This document shows, one piece after another, positions 8,764-17,331 of a stretch of DNA of 50,911 nucleotides; positions within the stretch are counted from its first letter, which is position 1; each line of letters opens with the position of its first letter. The stretch is from Spirochaetaceae bacterium (GTDB taxonomy: Bacteria; Spirochaetota; Spirochaetia; SZUA-6; Bin103). The notes under the pieces were generated by a model. The model was not told the DNA's origin. It saw nothing but the letters and a program-made list of their open reading frames with translations, and searched no databases. The stretch is taken from contig JAPPNY010000034.1 in assembly GCA_028818385.1 (NCBI GenBank), forward strand, positions 1-50,911, read 5' to 3'. A program made the translations under genes and the position numbers.

Positions 8764-11700
8764 GCGATCCGGCCGCGGCGCTGGCGGCGATGCGCTGGCG
8801 CTCCATCGGCCCGTACCGCGGGGGCCGCGTGGTGGCCGTCGCCGGCGATCCCGTCGAGCCGCTGGTGTTCTACTTCGGCGCCTGCGCCGGCGGCGTCTGG
8901 AAGACGACCGACGCCGGACGGTTCTGGCGCAACGTCTCCGACGGCTCCTTCCGCACCGGGTCGGTGGGCGCCATCGCCGTGGCGTCGTCCGCGCACCGCA
9001 CGGTGTACGCCGGCATGGGCGAGACGCAGATCCGGGTCGACGTCACCCACGGCGACGGCGTCTACCGCAGCGACGACGGCGGCGAGTCGTGGCGCCACCT
9101 GGGTCTGCAGGCCACCCGCCACATCAGCCGCATCCGCGTGCATCCGCGGGACCCCGACACCGTGTACGTGGCCGCGCTGGGCCGCGCCTTCGGCCGCAAC
9201 CCGGAGCGCGGCGTGTACCGTTCCGCCGACGGCGGCGCCACCTGGGAACAGGTGCTCTACCGCAGCGAGGAGGCCGGCGCCGGCGACCTGAGCCTCGATC
9301 CCAACCGCCCGAACGTCCTGTTCGCGGCGCTCTGGCAGACGATCCGCAAGCCCTGGACCGTCAGGAGCGGCGGACCGGACTCCGGCATCTTTCGCTCCAC
9401 CGACGGCGGCGCCACGTGGCAGGAACTGACCGGCCGGCCGGGACTGCCGCGCGGCATCCTGGGCCGGGTCGGCATCGCCGCGTCGCCTGCGCGGGCGGGC
9501 CGCGTCTGGGCGCTGATCGAGGCGGAGGACGGCGGCCTCTACCGCAGCGACGACGACGGCGAGTCGTGGCAATTGGTCACCAACGACACCGAGCTGCGGG
9601 AGAAGCCGTTCTACTTCACCCACGTGTACGCCCATCCCACCGATCCTGAGCAGGTCTGGTCGCTCTGCAAGAAGGTGTACCGCTCCACCGACGGCGGGCA
9701 CACCTTCGAGGTGATCTCCTCGCCCCACCACGACGACCACGACCTGTGGTTCGACCCCGCCAACCCGATGCGGATGATCGAAGGCAACGACGGCGGCGCC
9801 ACCGTCAGCCTGGACGGCGGCGAGACCTGGAGCAGCATCTACAACCAGCCGACTGCTCAGTACTACCGGATGGAGGTGGACGACCGCTTCCCCTACCGGG
9901 TGTACGCCACGCAGCAGGATTCCAGCGCGGTCAGCGTGCCGTCCGACAGCACCTACGGCGCGATCCGCTGGGCGGACTGCTACACCACCGGCAGCGCCGA
10001 GAGCGGGCACATCGCCGTCAAGCGCGACGATCCGGACATCGTCTACGCCGGGGCGACCGGGAGCAGCCCCGGCGGGCCGGGCAGCCTGATGCGCTACGAC
10101 CACCGCAGCGGCCAGGTGCGCCTGATCTCGCCCGTCCCGGGGATGGACGGATCGAGCCCGCCGGCCGAGTGGCCGGCCCGCTTCAACTGGACCTTTCCCG
10201 TGCTCTCGTCCCGCCACGACCCGGACGTGCTGCTGACCGCCGGCAACGTGGTGTTCCGCTCCACGGACGAAGGCGGAAGCTGGGAGCCGATCAGCCCCGA
10301 CCTCACCCGCGACGCCCCGGACCGGACCGTCGCCTCCGGCGGCCCGATCACCGGCGAGGGCCCCTCCGACGTGTACTGCACGATCATCGCGCTGGCCGAG
10401 TCGCTGGAGCGGCCGCGGGAGATCTGGGCCGGCTCGGACGACGGCCGCGTGCACCGCACCCCCGACGGCGGCGAGAGCTGGCACGAGGTGACGCCGGCCG
10501 ACCTGCCCGAATGGGCGTCCGTCCTCTGCCTGGAGCCCTCCCCGCACGACCCCGACCGCTGGTACCTGGCCGCCACCCGCTACCGGCTGGATGACACGCG
10601 CCCGATGCTGTACCGCACGAGTGACGGTGGTGCGTCGTGGCAGTCGATCATTGGTGACCTGCCGGCCGACGACTTCACCCGCGTGATCCGCTGCGACCCG
10701 GAACGGCCCGGCCTGCTGTACTGCGGCACGGAGACCGGAGCGTACGCCTCGCTCGACGACGGCGGATCCTGGACCCGGATGAACGACGCGACCGAGCGCT
10801 GGAGCCGGCTGCCGACGGTCCCGGTGTACGACCTGCGCGTCCACCAAGGCGACCTGGTGGCTGCCACGCACGGCCGCTCCTTCTGGATCCTCGACGACCT
10901 GACCCCCCTGCGGCGCGCGACCGCCTGGTCCGCGCCGGCGCTCATCGCGCCGCGCCCCACGGTGCGCACGCTGCCGCAGGTCGGCTGGGATCCCTGGTCC
11001 GGCCCGCAGAAGACCTACCAGATCGGCTCGCTGGGGGTGGAGGCCACCTTCATCGAGCACGAGAGCGCTGGCGACGGCCGCCGCGAGTTCCTGGATTCGG
11101 GCAGCCCGCGCCCGCGCGGCGCGCTGATCTACTACTGGCTGCCGGAAGGTTGCCGGTCGGCTGCGATCCGCATCGTCGACCCCGGCGGGCGTCCGGTCCG
11201 CCGGTTCGCGAGCGACGGCGCGGACCCGACCGCCGGCGATCTCTTCTGCGCCGCCGGCCTCAACCGCCTGACTTGGGACCTCACCTACAGCCAGTACGCA
11301 GCCTCACGTGATACAGAAAACCCGTTCGACACCGGCGTAGCGCCGCTGGCCGCCCCCGGCGAGTACCGCATCGAGCTGGCCGCCGACGGGAGGAGCAATG
11401 TTACGAGCATGCACGTTACGTCCGACCCACGCGTCGGCGCCGATCCCCGGGACCTCCGGGAACAGACGGAGCTCCTGATCCGGATCCGCGGCGCGATCGC
11501 GGACGTGATGGGCGCGCTCGCGGCGATCGAGCGCCGCCGCGAACAGGAGACACCGCCTGCCGAAGCTCTGGACGGGATCGAGCGCATCCTGCACCGGGTG
11601 GTGCCGCCCGGCGACCTGGCACGCAACCACGTAGGCGGCGTACTCGAAGGCATCGCGAGCCTGGCGCCGGTCATCGCAAGCGCCGACGCCGCTCCCACCC

Positions 11701-11783
11701 GGCAGGCGCGGGAAGCATTCGAACGCTGGCACCGCCAAGCGCAGGCCGCCCTTGAGCGATTGGCAGATCTCCTGTCGGCTTGA
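8760..11783 (+). CDS. Asp-box (BNR/sortilin-type) beta-propeller protein
   Basis: A 1007-residue protein dominated by Asp-box repeats (S-x-D-x-G-x-[TS]-W). Visible copies include RSDDGGESW, RSADGGATW, RSTDGGATW, RSDDDGESW, SLDGGETW, RSTDEGGSW, RTPDGGESW, RTSDGGASW and SLDDGGSW. They sit in two blocks separated by a central region, consistent with two propellers as in VPS10/sortilin-like glycosyl-hydrolase-annotated proteins. Residues after about 770 form a beta-rich domain and then a helical tail. There is no N-terminal signal peptide or membrane segment. The TTG start overlaps the previous stop as TTGA. It is often labelled a glycosyl hydrolase, but catalysis cannot be shown from sequence. 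Confidence 0.82.
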   Translation: MSDPAAALAAMRWRSIGPYRGGRVVAVAGDPVEPLVFYFGACAGGVWKTTDAGRFWRNVSDGSFRTGSVGAIAVASSAHRTVYAGMGETQIRVDVTHGDGVYRSDDGGESWRHLGLQATRHISRIRVHPRDPDTVYVAALGRAFGRNPERGVYRSADGGATWEQVLYRSEEAGAGDLSLDPNRPNVLFAALWQTIRKPWTVRSGGPDSGIFRSTDGGATWQELTGRPGLPRGILGRVGIAASPARAGRVWALIEAEDGGLYRSDDDGESWQLVTNDTELREKPFYFTHVYAHPTDPEQVWSLCKKVYRSTDGGHTFEVISSPHHDDHDLWFDPANPMRMIEGNDGGATVSLDGGETWSSIYNQPTAQYYRMEVDDRFPYRVYATQQDSSAVSVPSDSTYGAIRWADCYTTGSAESGHIAVKRDDPDIVYAGATGSSPGGPGSLMRYDHRSGQVRLISPVPGMDGSSPPAEWPARFNWTFPVLSSRHDPDVLLTAGNVVFRSTDEGGSWEPISPDLTRDAPDRTVASGGPITGEGPSDVYCTIIALAESLERPREIWAGSDDGRVHRTPDGGESWHEVTPADLPEWASVLCLEPSPHDPDRWYLAATRYRLDDTRPMLYRTSDGGASWQSIIGDLPADDFTRVIRCDPERPGLLYCGTETGAYASLDDGGSWTRMNDATERWSRLPTVPVYDLRVHQGDLVAATHGRSFWILDDLTPLRRATAWSAPALIAPRPTVRTLPQVGWDPWSGPQKTYQIGSLGVEATFIEHESAGDGRREFLDSGSPRPRGALIYYWLPEGCRSAAIRIVDPGGRPVRRFASDGADPTAGDLFCAAGLNRLTWDLTYSQYAASRDTENPFDTGVAPLAAPGEYRIELAADGRSNVTSMHVTSDPRVGADPRDLREQTELLIRIRGAIADVMGALAAIERRREQETPPAEALDGIERILHRVVPPGDLARNHVGGVLEGIASLAPVIASADAAPTRQAREAFERWHRQAQAALERLADLLSA

Positions 11784-11886
11784 GGAGGACGAACGCTCTC
11801 GGGATGCGTTCGGCGGACGGCCCGGGCACGACAGAACAGCTCGCACGCCGCGGTCGCAACGACCCCGGTCAACTACCTGAGGCCGC

Positions 11887-12293
11887 TCAGATCATCGATC
11901 GATCGCCTCCGAACCGGTCACGCTGTCTGCGGAAGACTACTGCAGTCCAATCAGTCCCGTTGACGTCGTTGTAGATCAATCTCCCGACCTCCTCTTCCAG
12001 CTCTTCGGAACCGAAGAGCCTAATCTGTCCCAGCAAGTGATGGCTCGATGTCGATTTTCGAGACCCAGACGCCGGAGCAGACGATGAACCTGAAGCTCGA
12101 AGCACGCCTCAATGAACTGCTTGGAGTTCTTGGAAGTTAGACGGTTTCCCAAGCCCTTCCTGCGGCAACTGGGGATCTCGCTCCATTCCTCTTCCATCCA
12201 TTCTCGGATCTCGGAAGCCTCTTGTCTGCCGCCGCGCGCAAGGAACTCAAATGTTGATTCGTCGAGATCGATCCACCCCGACCGTTGTACCAC
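11887..12293 (-). pseudogene. Frameshifted, internally deleted gene remnant
   Basis: A GTG-initiated frame from 12293 gives about 80 good residues (EWMEEEWSEIPSCRRKG, then KQFIEACFELQVHRLLRRLGLE). At about 12055 it loses sense. One base shift continues plausibly as LEIDIEPSLAGTD but meets a TAG at once. A third frame supplies a sensible tail, LFGSEELEEEVGRLIYNDVNG, ending at 11887. At least two lesions and probably a deletion separate the parts. The FELQVH-RLLRRLGLE-EIEP pattern recalls N-termini of uncharacterised proteins with a restriction-endonuclease-like fold; that assignment is tentative. GC is lower than in flanking genes. Confidence 0.6.
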
Positions 12294-12363
12294 TGAGGCC
12301 CGCCCGGCACGGCAGTTGCTCTTGACGATGTGCCGCTGGCCCGCCGACGATAGGTTCCGGCAT

Positions 12364-12825
12364 ATGGGTACCGCCTATCCGCTCGTTTTCACGTACCGGG
12401 TGACGGTGCAAGGACCTCGCTACCTGGCAGGGGTCGAGCTCCGTGGCGGAGCGGTGGTTACTGTGGAGCCGGACGGCGCGTACCTCGCTCATGGCCTGCA
12501 GCCCGGCGGCGTCGCCGGCCAGGGTGTGACCTTGCGGGAGGCATACCACGACCTCGAGCAGTCGATCGAACTCGTGCTCTACGACTTGGCTGACGCCGCT
12601 CCCGACCTCGATGCCTTCTCCGCGTCGGTGCGGCAGTTCTTCGACGATACCGATCCGTGGGCCGAGCGAGCTTTCGCATCTGCGCGCCAGGACGTGGCCG
12701 CGGGGAGGATCGAGAGCGACCTTCCCAAGGTGCCGCAACCGACGTTCAGCGCGAAGGTCGTCGAGTTCGTGCAGCTATCGGCACGGAACAACCCGCCTCC
12801 GACCGCCGTTGAGATCGCCGCCTGA
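12364..12825 (+). CDS. HicB-like small protein, putative antitoxin
   Basis: A 153-residue protein whose first 75 residues resemble the HicB partial RNase-H fold: strand FTYRVTV, strand VVTVEPDGAYLAHGLQPGGVAGQGVT, then the helix LREAYHDLEQSIELVLYDL. This follows the HicB order of DGGYxAxxP-GCxxxGxT-EEA-xNxxEA. The C-terminal half is acidic and helical and ends in a short tail. The ATG at 12364 is the only start that avoids the upstream pseudogene region. It is followed after 14 nt by a HicA-like gene, which makes a toxin-antitoxin pair the simplest reading. No standard HicB DNA-binding HTH is obvious. Confidence 0.6.
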   Translation: MGTAYPLVFTYRVTVQGPRYLAGVELRGGAVVTVEPDGAYLAHGLQPGGVAGQGVTLREAYHDLEQSIELVLYDLADAAPDLDAFSASVRQFFDDTDPWAERAFASARQDVAAGRIESDLPKVPQPTFSAKVVEFVQLSARNNPPPTAVEIAA

Positions 12826-12839
12826 GGCGGCTTCCCCGC

Positions 12840-13094
12840 GTGCCCGGCCATGGACAGATTCAGCTCCGCAAGGTCTTCGAGATGCTGAGCGCATGCGCCG
12901 CCGGCCATACGGCGATTGAGACCCGGCATCACTGGAGGATCCACTACCGGAAGCAGACTTCCTGGCTGCCCAAGGGAGAGCACAGCCGGCAAGGCAATCT
13001 TCGAGCGGAGATCGACCTCGGCAAGGTCAAGTCGATCTGTCGCCGCTTCGACATCCTGGACTGCGCCAAGCGCACGCTTTCTCAGCTTCGCTGA
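12840..13094 (+). CDS. HicA-like small basic protein, putative mRNA interferase
   Basis: An 84-residue basic protein starting at GTG 12840. It has an amphipathic helix (LRKVFEMLSACAAG), a strand pair around ETRHHWRIHYR with a His pair, then a loop with LPKGEHSRQ and EIDLGKVKSICRRFDI. This matches the HicA dsRBD-like order: helix, GSHH-type catalytic His, VPxHxxxEIxxGTLRxIL. The spacing of 14 nt after the HicB-like gene supports a two-gene operon, with antitoxin first. Sequence similarity to classical HicA is weak, so the toxin role is inferred from order, size and the His position. Confidence 0.55.
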   Translation: MPGHGQIQLRKVFEMLSACAAGHTAIETRHHWRIHYRKQTSWLPKGEHSRQGNLRAEIDLGKVKSICRRFDILDCAKRTLSQLR

Positions 13095-13197
13095 GGCCCG
13101 GAACGCAGTTCCGTCTCCTCACGCCGTCGGGACGTTGCGCCAACCCCTCGGCGTCTAGCAAGATACGCACCCGCGCCGCGGGTCCGTCGAGCCGCTC

Positions 13198-15150
13198 ATG
13201 TCCAAAGTCCCCTGCTACGTCACCACACCCATCTACTACGTGAACGATCAGCCGCACGTCGGTCACGCCTATACGACCGTGACCACCGACTTCCTGGCTC
13301 GCTGGCACCGCTCGGACGGCCACGAGACCTGGTTCCTCACCGGCACCGACGAGCACGGCGAGAAGGTGAACAACGCCGCGGCCGAGGCCGCCTGTGACAC
13401 GCAGGCGTTCGTCGACCGGGTCAGCCAGCGCTTCCGCGACGCCTGGGAGGCGCTCGACATCTCGCAGGACGACTTCATCCGCACCACCGAGGAGCGCCAC
13501 AAGCGGGTGGTGCGCGCGATCCTGCAGCGTGTCCACGACGAGGGGGACGTCTACTTCGGCGAGTACGAAGGGCTGTATTCGGTCGGCCAGGAACGCTACG
13601 TCGGCGAGGACGAGCTGGTCGACGGCAAGCTGCCGGAGGACCGCGACCCGCCGGTCCTGCGCCGCGAAGGCAACTGGTTCTTCCGCATGGAGAAGTACCG
13701 GGAGTGGCTGCGCAAGCATCTTGAAGCCAACCCCGGGTGGATCCATCCGGCCGGCTACCGCTCGGAGATGCTCGGCCTGCTGCGCGAGCCGGTCGGCGAC
13801 CTGTCGATCTCCCGCCCGCGCGAGCGGCTGCCGTGGGGGATCGGGCTGCCATGGGACGATTCGCACGTCACCTACGTCTGGTTCGATGCGCTGATCAACT
13901 ACGTCTCCGCGCTCGGTTACCCTGACGATCCGCGCTACCACACCTTCTGGCCGCGCACCTGGCACCTGATCGGCAAGGACATCCTGCGCCAGCACGCCAT
14001 GTTCTGGCCGACCATGCTCAAGTCGGCCGGCCTGCCGCTGCCGGAGCGCATCCTGGTCGGCGGCTACCTGTCGGGGTCCGACGGCCGCAAGATGAGCAAG
14101 TCGCTCGGCAATGTGCTCGACCCGTTCGAGCTCGCGGACCGCTACGGCACCGACGCCGTCCGCTACTACCTGCTGCGCATCCTGCCCTATGGCAACGACG
14201 GCAACGCCGGCGCGGACGGCCTGGTGGAGCGCTACAACGCCGACCTGGCCAACGATCTGGGCAACCTGATGTCGCGCACCCTCACCCTGGTCAACCGCCA
14301 CTTGGGCGGCACCATCGGCGCGCCGCAACCGGGACCCGCCGAGCGCGAGGTGGCCGAGCACGCCGACGGCCTGGCCGACGCGGTGCGCGAGTTGATCGCC
14401 GGCATGCGCCTGAACGGCGCGCTGGAGGAGATCCTGCAGTTCGTGCGCCGGCTCAACCGCTACTTCAACGATCAGCAGCCATGGGCGCTGGCCAAGGACC
14501 CTCAGGACCGCGAGCGCCTGGATACCGTCCTCTACACCGCGGTCGAGGGCCTGCGCATCGCCGCGGTGCTGCTTGCGCCTGCCATGCCGGCCAAGTCCGC
14601 GACGCTGCTGTCCGCCGTGGGCGGGCGGGCGCAGAGCGTCCGCGACGGGGCGCGCTGGGGGCTCACGCCGCCGGGTACCGTGGTCGCGTCCGACCCGCCG
14701 GCGCTCTTTCCCCGGATCGACACCGGCAAGCAGCCGCGGAAAGAGAAGAAACAGCCGAAGACACCGAAACCTGCGGCAGAGCCGCCGCAGACCATAGACA
14801 AGGAGCCCGAGGTGAGCGACGACAACCTGATCACCTTCGACGAATTCGGCCGCGTCGACCTGCGCGTCGCGGAGGTCCTGACGGCCGAGCGCGTGCCCAA
14901 GACCGACCGCCTGCTGAAGCTCGGCGTCCGCATCGGCGGCGAGGAGCGCACCATCGTCGCCGGCATCGCCGCCTGGTACGGGGCGGAGCAGATGGTCGGC
15001 CGCAAGATCGTCGTGGTCGCCAACCTGAAGCCGGCCAAGCTGCGCGGCATCGAGTCGCAGGGCATGCTGCTGGCCGCCGAGGACGACGCCGGCAACCTGG
15101 CCTTGGTCGAGGTGCCGGGCGACACCGCCAGCGGCGCCAAGGTCAAGTAG
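13198..15150 (+). CDS. metG: Methionyl-tRNA synthetase
   Basis: Charges tRNA-Met and initiator tRNA. At 650 residues it contains the catalytic class I domain with the HIGH motif as HVGH (20-23), GTDEHGEK, WFDALINYVSALGYP, and KMSKS at 298-302 (GRKMSKSLGN). An anticodon-binding helical domain (NDLGNLMSRTL onward) follows, then a Lys/Pro-rich linker near 520-535 and a C-terminal EMAP-II-like tRNA-binding domain (FGRVDLRVAEVL to GMLLAAEDD). The connective-peptide segment usually carrying zinc-binding cysteines (about residues 126-163, GLYSVGQERYVGEDELVDGK) has none, so this is a zinc-free type. The ATG at 13198 fits the family start exactly. Confidence 0.97.
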   Translation: MSKVPCYVTTPIYYVNDQPHVGHAYTTVTTDFLARWHRSDGHETWFLTGTDEHGEKVNNAAAEAACDTQAFVDRVSQRFRDAWEALDISQDDFIRTTEERHKRVVRAILQRVHDEGDVYFGEYEGLYSVGQERYVGEDELVDGKLPEDRDPPVLRREGNWFFRMEKYREWLRKHLEANPGWIHPAGYRSEMLGLLREPVGDLSISRPRERLPWGIGLPWDDSHVTYVWFDALINYVSALGYPDDPRYHTFWPRTWHLIGKDILRQHAMFWPTMLKSAGLPLPERILVGGYLSGSDGRKMSKSLGNVLDPFELADRYGTDAVRYYLLRILPYGNDGNAGADGLVERYNADLANDLGNLMSRTLTLVNRHLGGTIGAPQPGPAEREVAEHADGLADAVRELIAGMRLNGALEEILQFVRRLNRYFNDQQPWALAKDPQDRERLDTVLYTAVEGLRIAAVLLAPAMPAKSATLLSAVGGRAQSVRDGARWGLTPPGTVVASDPPALFPRIDTGKQPRKEKKQPKTPKPAAEPPQTIDKEPEVSDDNLITFDEFGRVDLRVAEVLTAERVPKTDRLLKLGVRIGGEERTIVAGIAAWYGAEQMVGRKIVVVANLKPAKLRGIESQGMLLAAEDDAGNLALVEVPGDTASGAKVK

Positions 15151-15152
15151 TG

Positions 15153-16310
15153 ATGAGCCGCAAGATCCGCATGGGCATGGTGGGCGGCGGACGCGACGCC
15201 TTCATCGGCGCCGTGCACCGCATGGCCGCCGCCCTCGACGGACACATCGAGCTGGTCTGTGGGGCGTTCTCCAGCGACCCGGACAAGTCGCGCGCCTCCG
15301 GCGCCGACCTCTACCTCCCCGCCGACCGCGTGTACGGCACCTACCCGGAGATGATGGAGCGGGAGGCCGCGCTGCCGGACGGCGAGCGCATGGACTTCGT
15401 CTCCATCGTCACGCCCAACAACGTCCACTTCCCGGCCGCCAGGGCCGCGCTCGAAGCCGGCTTCCACGTCATGAGCGACAAGCCCATGACCTACGACCTG
15501 GACGAGGCGCTGGCGCTGCGCGACCTGGTCCGGTCGACCGGGCTGCAGTACGGACTCACCCACAACTACACCGGCTATCCCATGGTCAAGGAAGCACGGC
15601 GGCTGGTCCGCGACGGCTCCATCGGCCGCATCCGCAAGGTGGTGGTCGAGTACCCGCAGGGGTGGCTTGCCAGGCTGGAAGAGGCGACCGGCATGAAGCA
15701 GGCCGCGTGGCGCACCGATCCGGCGCGGGCCGGCATCAGCTCCTGCATCGGCGACATCGGCACTCACGCCGAGAACCTGATGGAGCACATCACCGGACTG
15801 TCGATCACGGAGCTGTGCGCCGACCTGACCACGTTCGTCGAGGGGCGCAAGCTGGAGGACGACGGCAACGTGCTGGTGCGCCTGCAGCAGGGCGCGAAGG
15901 GCGTCCTGTATGCCAGCCAGGTCTCCGCGGGCGAGGAGAACGCGCTGGCCATCCGCGTCTACGGCGAGCACGGCGGCCTGGAGTGGCACCAGATGGAGCC
16001 CAACACCCTGACCGTCAAGTGGGCGGACCGCCACCGGGAGGTGCGGCGCCCCGGCGTGGGGGAGCTGTCCGACGCGGCCGGCGCCCACACCCGCCTGCCG
16101 CCGGGCCACCCCGAGGGCTACATCGAGGCGTTCGCCAACCTGTACCGCAACTACGCCCTCACCCTGCAGGCGCGCCTGGACGGCACCGAGCCGCCCGGCG
16201 GTCTCGATTTCCCCACGGTCGACGACGGGGTGCGCGGCATGGCGTTCATCACCGCCTGCGTCGCCAGCTCACGGAGCGACCGGAAGTGGTATTCGCTGGA
16301 GGAGAATTGA
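15153..16310 (+). CDS. Gfo/Idh/MocA-family oxidoreductase
   Basis: A 385-residue NAD(P)-dependent dehydrogenase/reductase of the Gfo/Idh/MocA family. The Rossmann loop is [16 protein letters not shown], and the nicotinamide-side motif is MSDKPMTYD in place of EKP. The catalytic region contains [14 protein letters not shown], with Asp and His in the usual D-x3-H arrangement. The GGGxDAFIGxVHR start and the length resemble members annotated as sugar or inositol dehydrogenases. The gene begins 2 nt after the metG stop and is followed after 1 nt by the TIM-barrel isomerase gene. It is probably the first member of a three-gene sugar catabolic unit read through from metG. Confidence 0.9.
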   Translation: MSRKIRMGMVGGGRDAFIGAVHRMAAALDGHIELVCGAFSSDPDKSRASGADLYLPADRVYGTYPEMMEREAALPDGERMDFVSIVTPNNVHFPAARAALEAGFHVMSDKPMTYDLDEALALRDLVRSTGLQYGLTHNYTGYPMVKEARRLVRDGSIGRIRKVVVEYPQGWLARLEEATGMKQAAWRTDPARAGISSCIGDIGTHAENLMEHITGLSITELCADLTTFVEGRKLEDDGNVLVRLQQGAKGVLYASQVSAGEENALAIRVYGEHGGLEWHQMEPNTLTVKWADRHREVRRPGVGELSDAAGAHTRLPPGHPEGYIEAFANLYRNYALTLQARLDGTEPPGGLDFPTVDDGVRGMAFITACVASSRSDRKWYSLEEN

Positions 16311-16311
16311 C

Positions 16312-17316
16312 ATGGGACGTCCCGTAACGCTGTTCACCGGCCAATGGGCCGACCTGCCGCTGGAGGAGCTGGCCGCCAAGGCGGCGGCGTGGGGCTTCGA
16401 CGGCCTGGAGCTGGCCTGCTGGGGCGACCACTTCGAGGTGGACAAGGCGCTCGCGGACTCAGGCTACGTGGCCGCCAAGCGCGAGCTTCTCGACCGTCAC
16501 GGACTCAAGTGCTTCGCGATCAGCAACCACCTGGTCGGCCAGTGCGTGTGCGACTTTCCCATCGACGCCCGCCACCAAGCCATGCTGCCGCCCGAGATCT
16601 GGGGCGACGGCGATCCGGAGGGGGTCAGGCAGCGCTCCGCCGAACGGATGAAGGAGACCGCCCGCGCCGCCGCCGCGTTCGGGGTGGACACGGTCGCCGG
16701 CTTCACGGGCTCCAAGGTCTGGTACGCGGTCGCCGGCTTTCCGCCGGCGGTCGACGGCATGATCGACGACGGCTACCAGGACTTCGCCGACCGCTGGAAT
16801 CCGATCCTGGACGCCTACGACGCGGAAGGCGTGCGCTTCGCGCTGGAGGTGCACCCGTCGGAGATCGCCTACGACTACTGGACCACGCAGCGCACCCTGG
16901 AGGCGGTCGACCGGCGGCCCGCCTTCGGGATCAACTTCGATCCCAGCCACCTGGTGTGGCAGATGGTCGATCCGGAGCAGTTCGTCCTGGACTTCGCCGA
17001 CCGCATCTACCACGCCCACGTCAAGGAATCGAAGCTCAACCACAACGGCCGCAACGGCGCGCTGGCGTCGCACCTGCCGTTCGGGAGCCTGCGCCGCGGC
17101 TGGGACTTCGTGTCGCCGGGGCGCGGCGACGTGCCGTTCGAACGGGTCTTCCGGGCGCTGAACGCGATCGGCTACCAGGGACCCCTTTCCATCGAGTGGG
17201 AGGACTCCGGCATGGACCGCGAGGAGGGCGCGCAGGAGGCGCTCGCCTTCACGCGCCGCACCGACCTGTCCGCCTCCGCGATCGCCTTCGACGCGGCGTT
17301 CAGCCAGCAGGACTGA
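16312..17316 (+). CDS. Sugar phosphate isomerase/epimerase (AP endonuclease-2-type TIM barrel)
   Basis: A 334-residue TIM barrel of the xylose isomerase-like superfamily. Metal ligands can be followed in order: Glu and His in ALEVHPSE, Asp and His in [16 protein letters not shown] with a His, and the C-terminal Glu in SIEWED. There is no signal peptide. The ATG at 16312 has GGAGGAG about 8 nt upstream. It sits between two Gfo/Idh/MocA genes, an arrangement typical of pathways that oxidise a sugar or inositol to a keto form and then epimerise, isomerise or dehydrate it. The exact substrate is not readable. Confidence 0.9.
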   Translation: MGRPVTLFTGQWADLPLEELAAKAAAWGFDGLELACWGDHFEVDKALADSGYVAAKRELLDRHGLKCFAISNHLVGQCVCDFPIDARHQAMLPPEIWGDGDPEGVRQRSAERMKETARAAAAFGVDTVAGFTGSKVWYAVAGFPPAVDGMIDDGYQDFADRWNPILDAYDAEGVRFALEVHPSEIAYDYWTTQRTLEAVDRRPAFGINFDPSHLVWQMVDPEQFVLDFADRIYHAHVKESKLNHNGRNGALASHLPFGSLRRGWDFVSPGRGDVPFERVFRALNAIGYQGPLSIEWEDSGMDREEGAQEALAFTRRTDLSASAIAFDAAFSQQD

Positions 17317-17331
17317 GGCGGGAACCCCGGC

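Noticed and set aside
8577..11060. Long antisense open frame (827 codons) opposite the Asp-box gene
   Set aside because: High-GC codon bias keeps antisense frames open. The translation is His/Gly/Arg/Val-biased with no domain, while the plus strand has clear Asp-box motifs.
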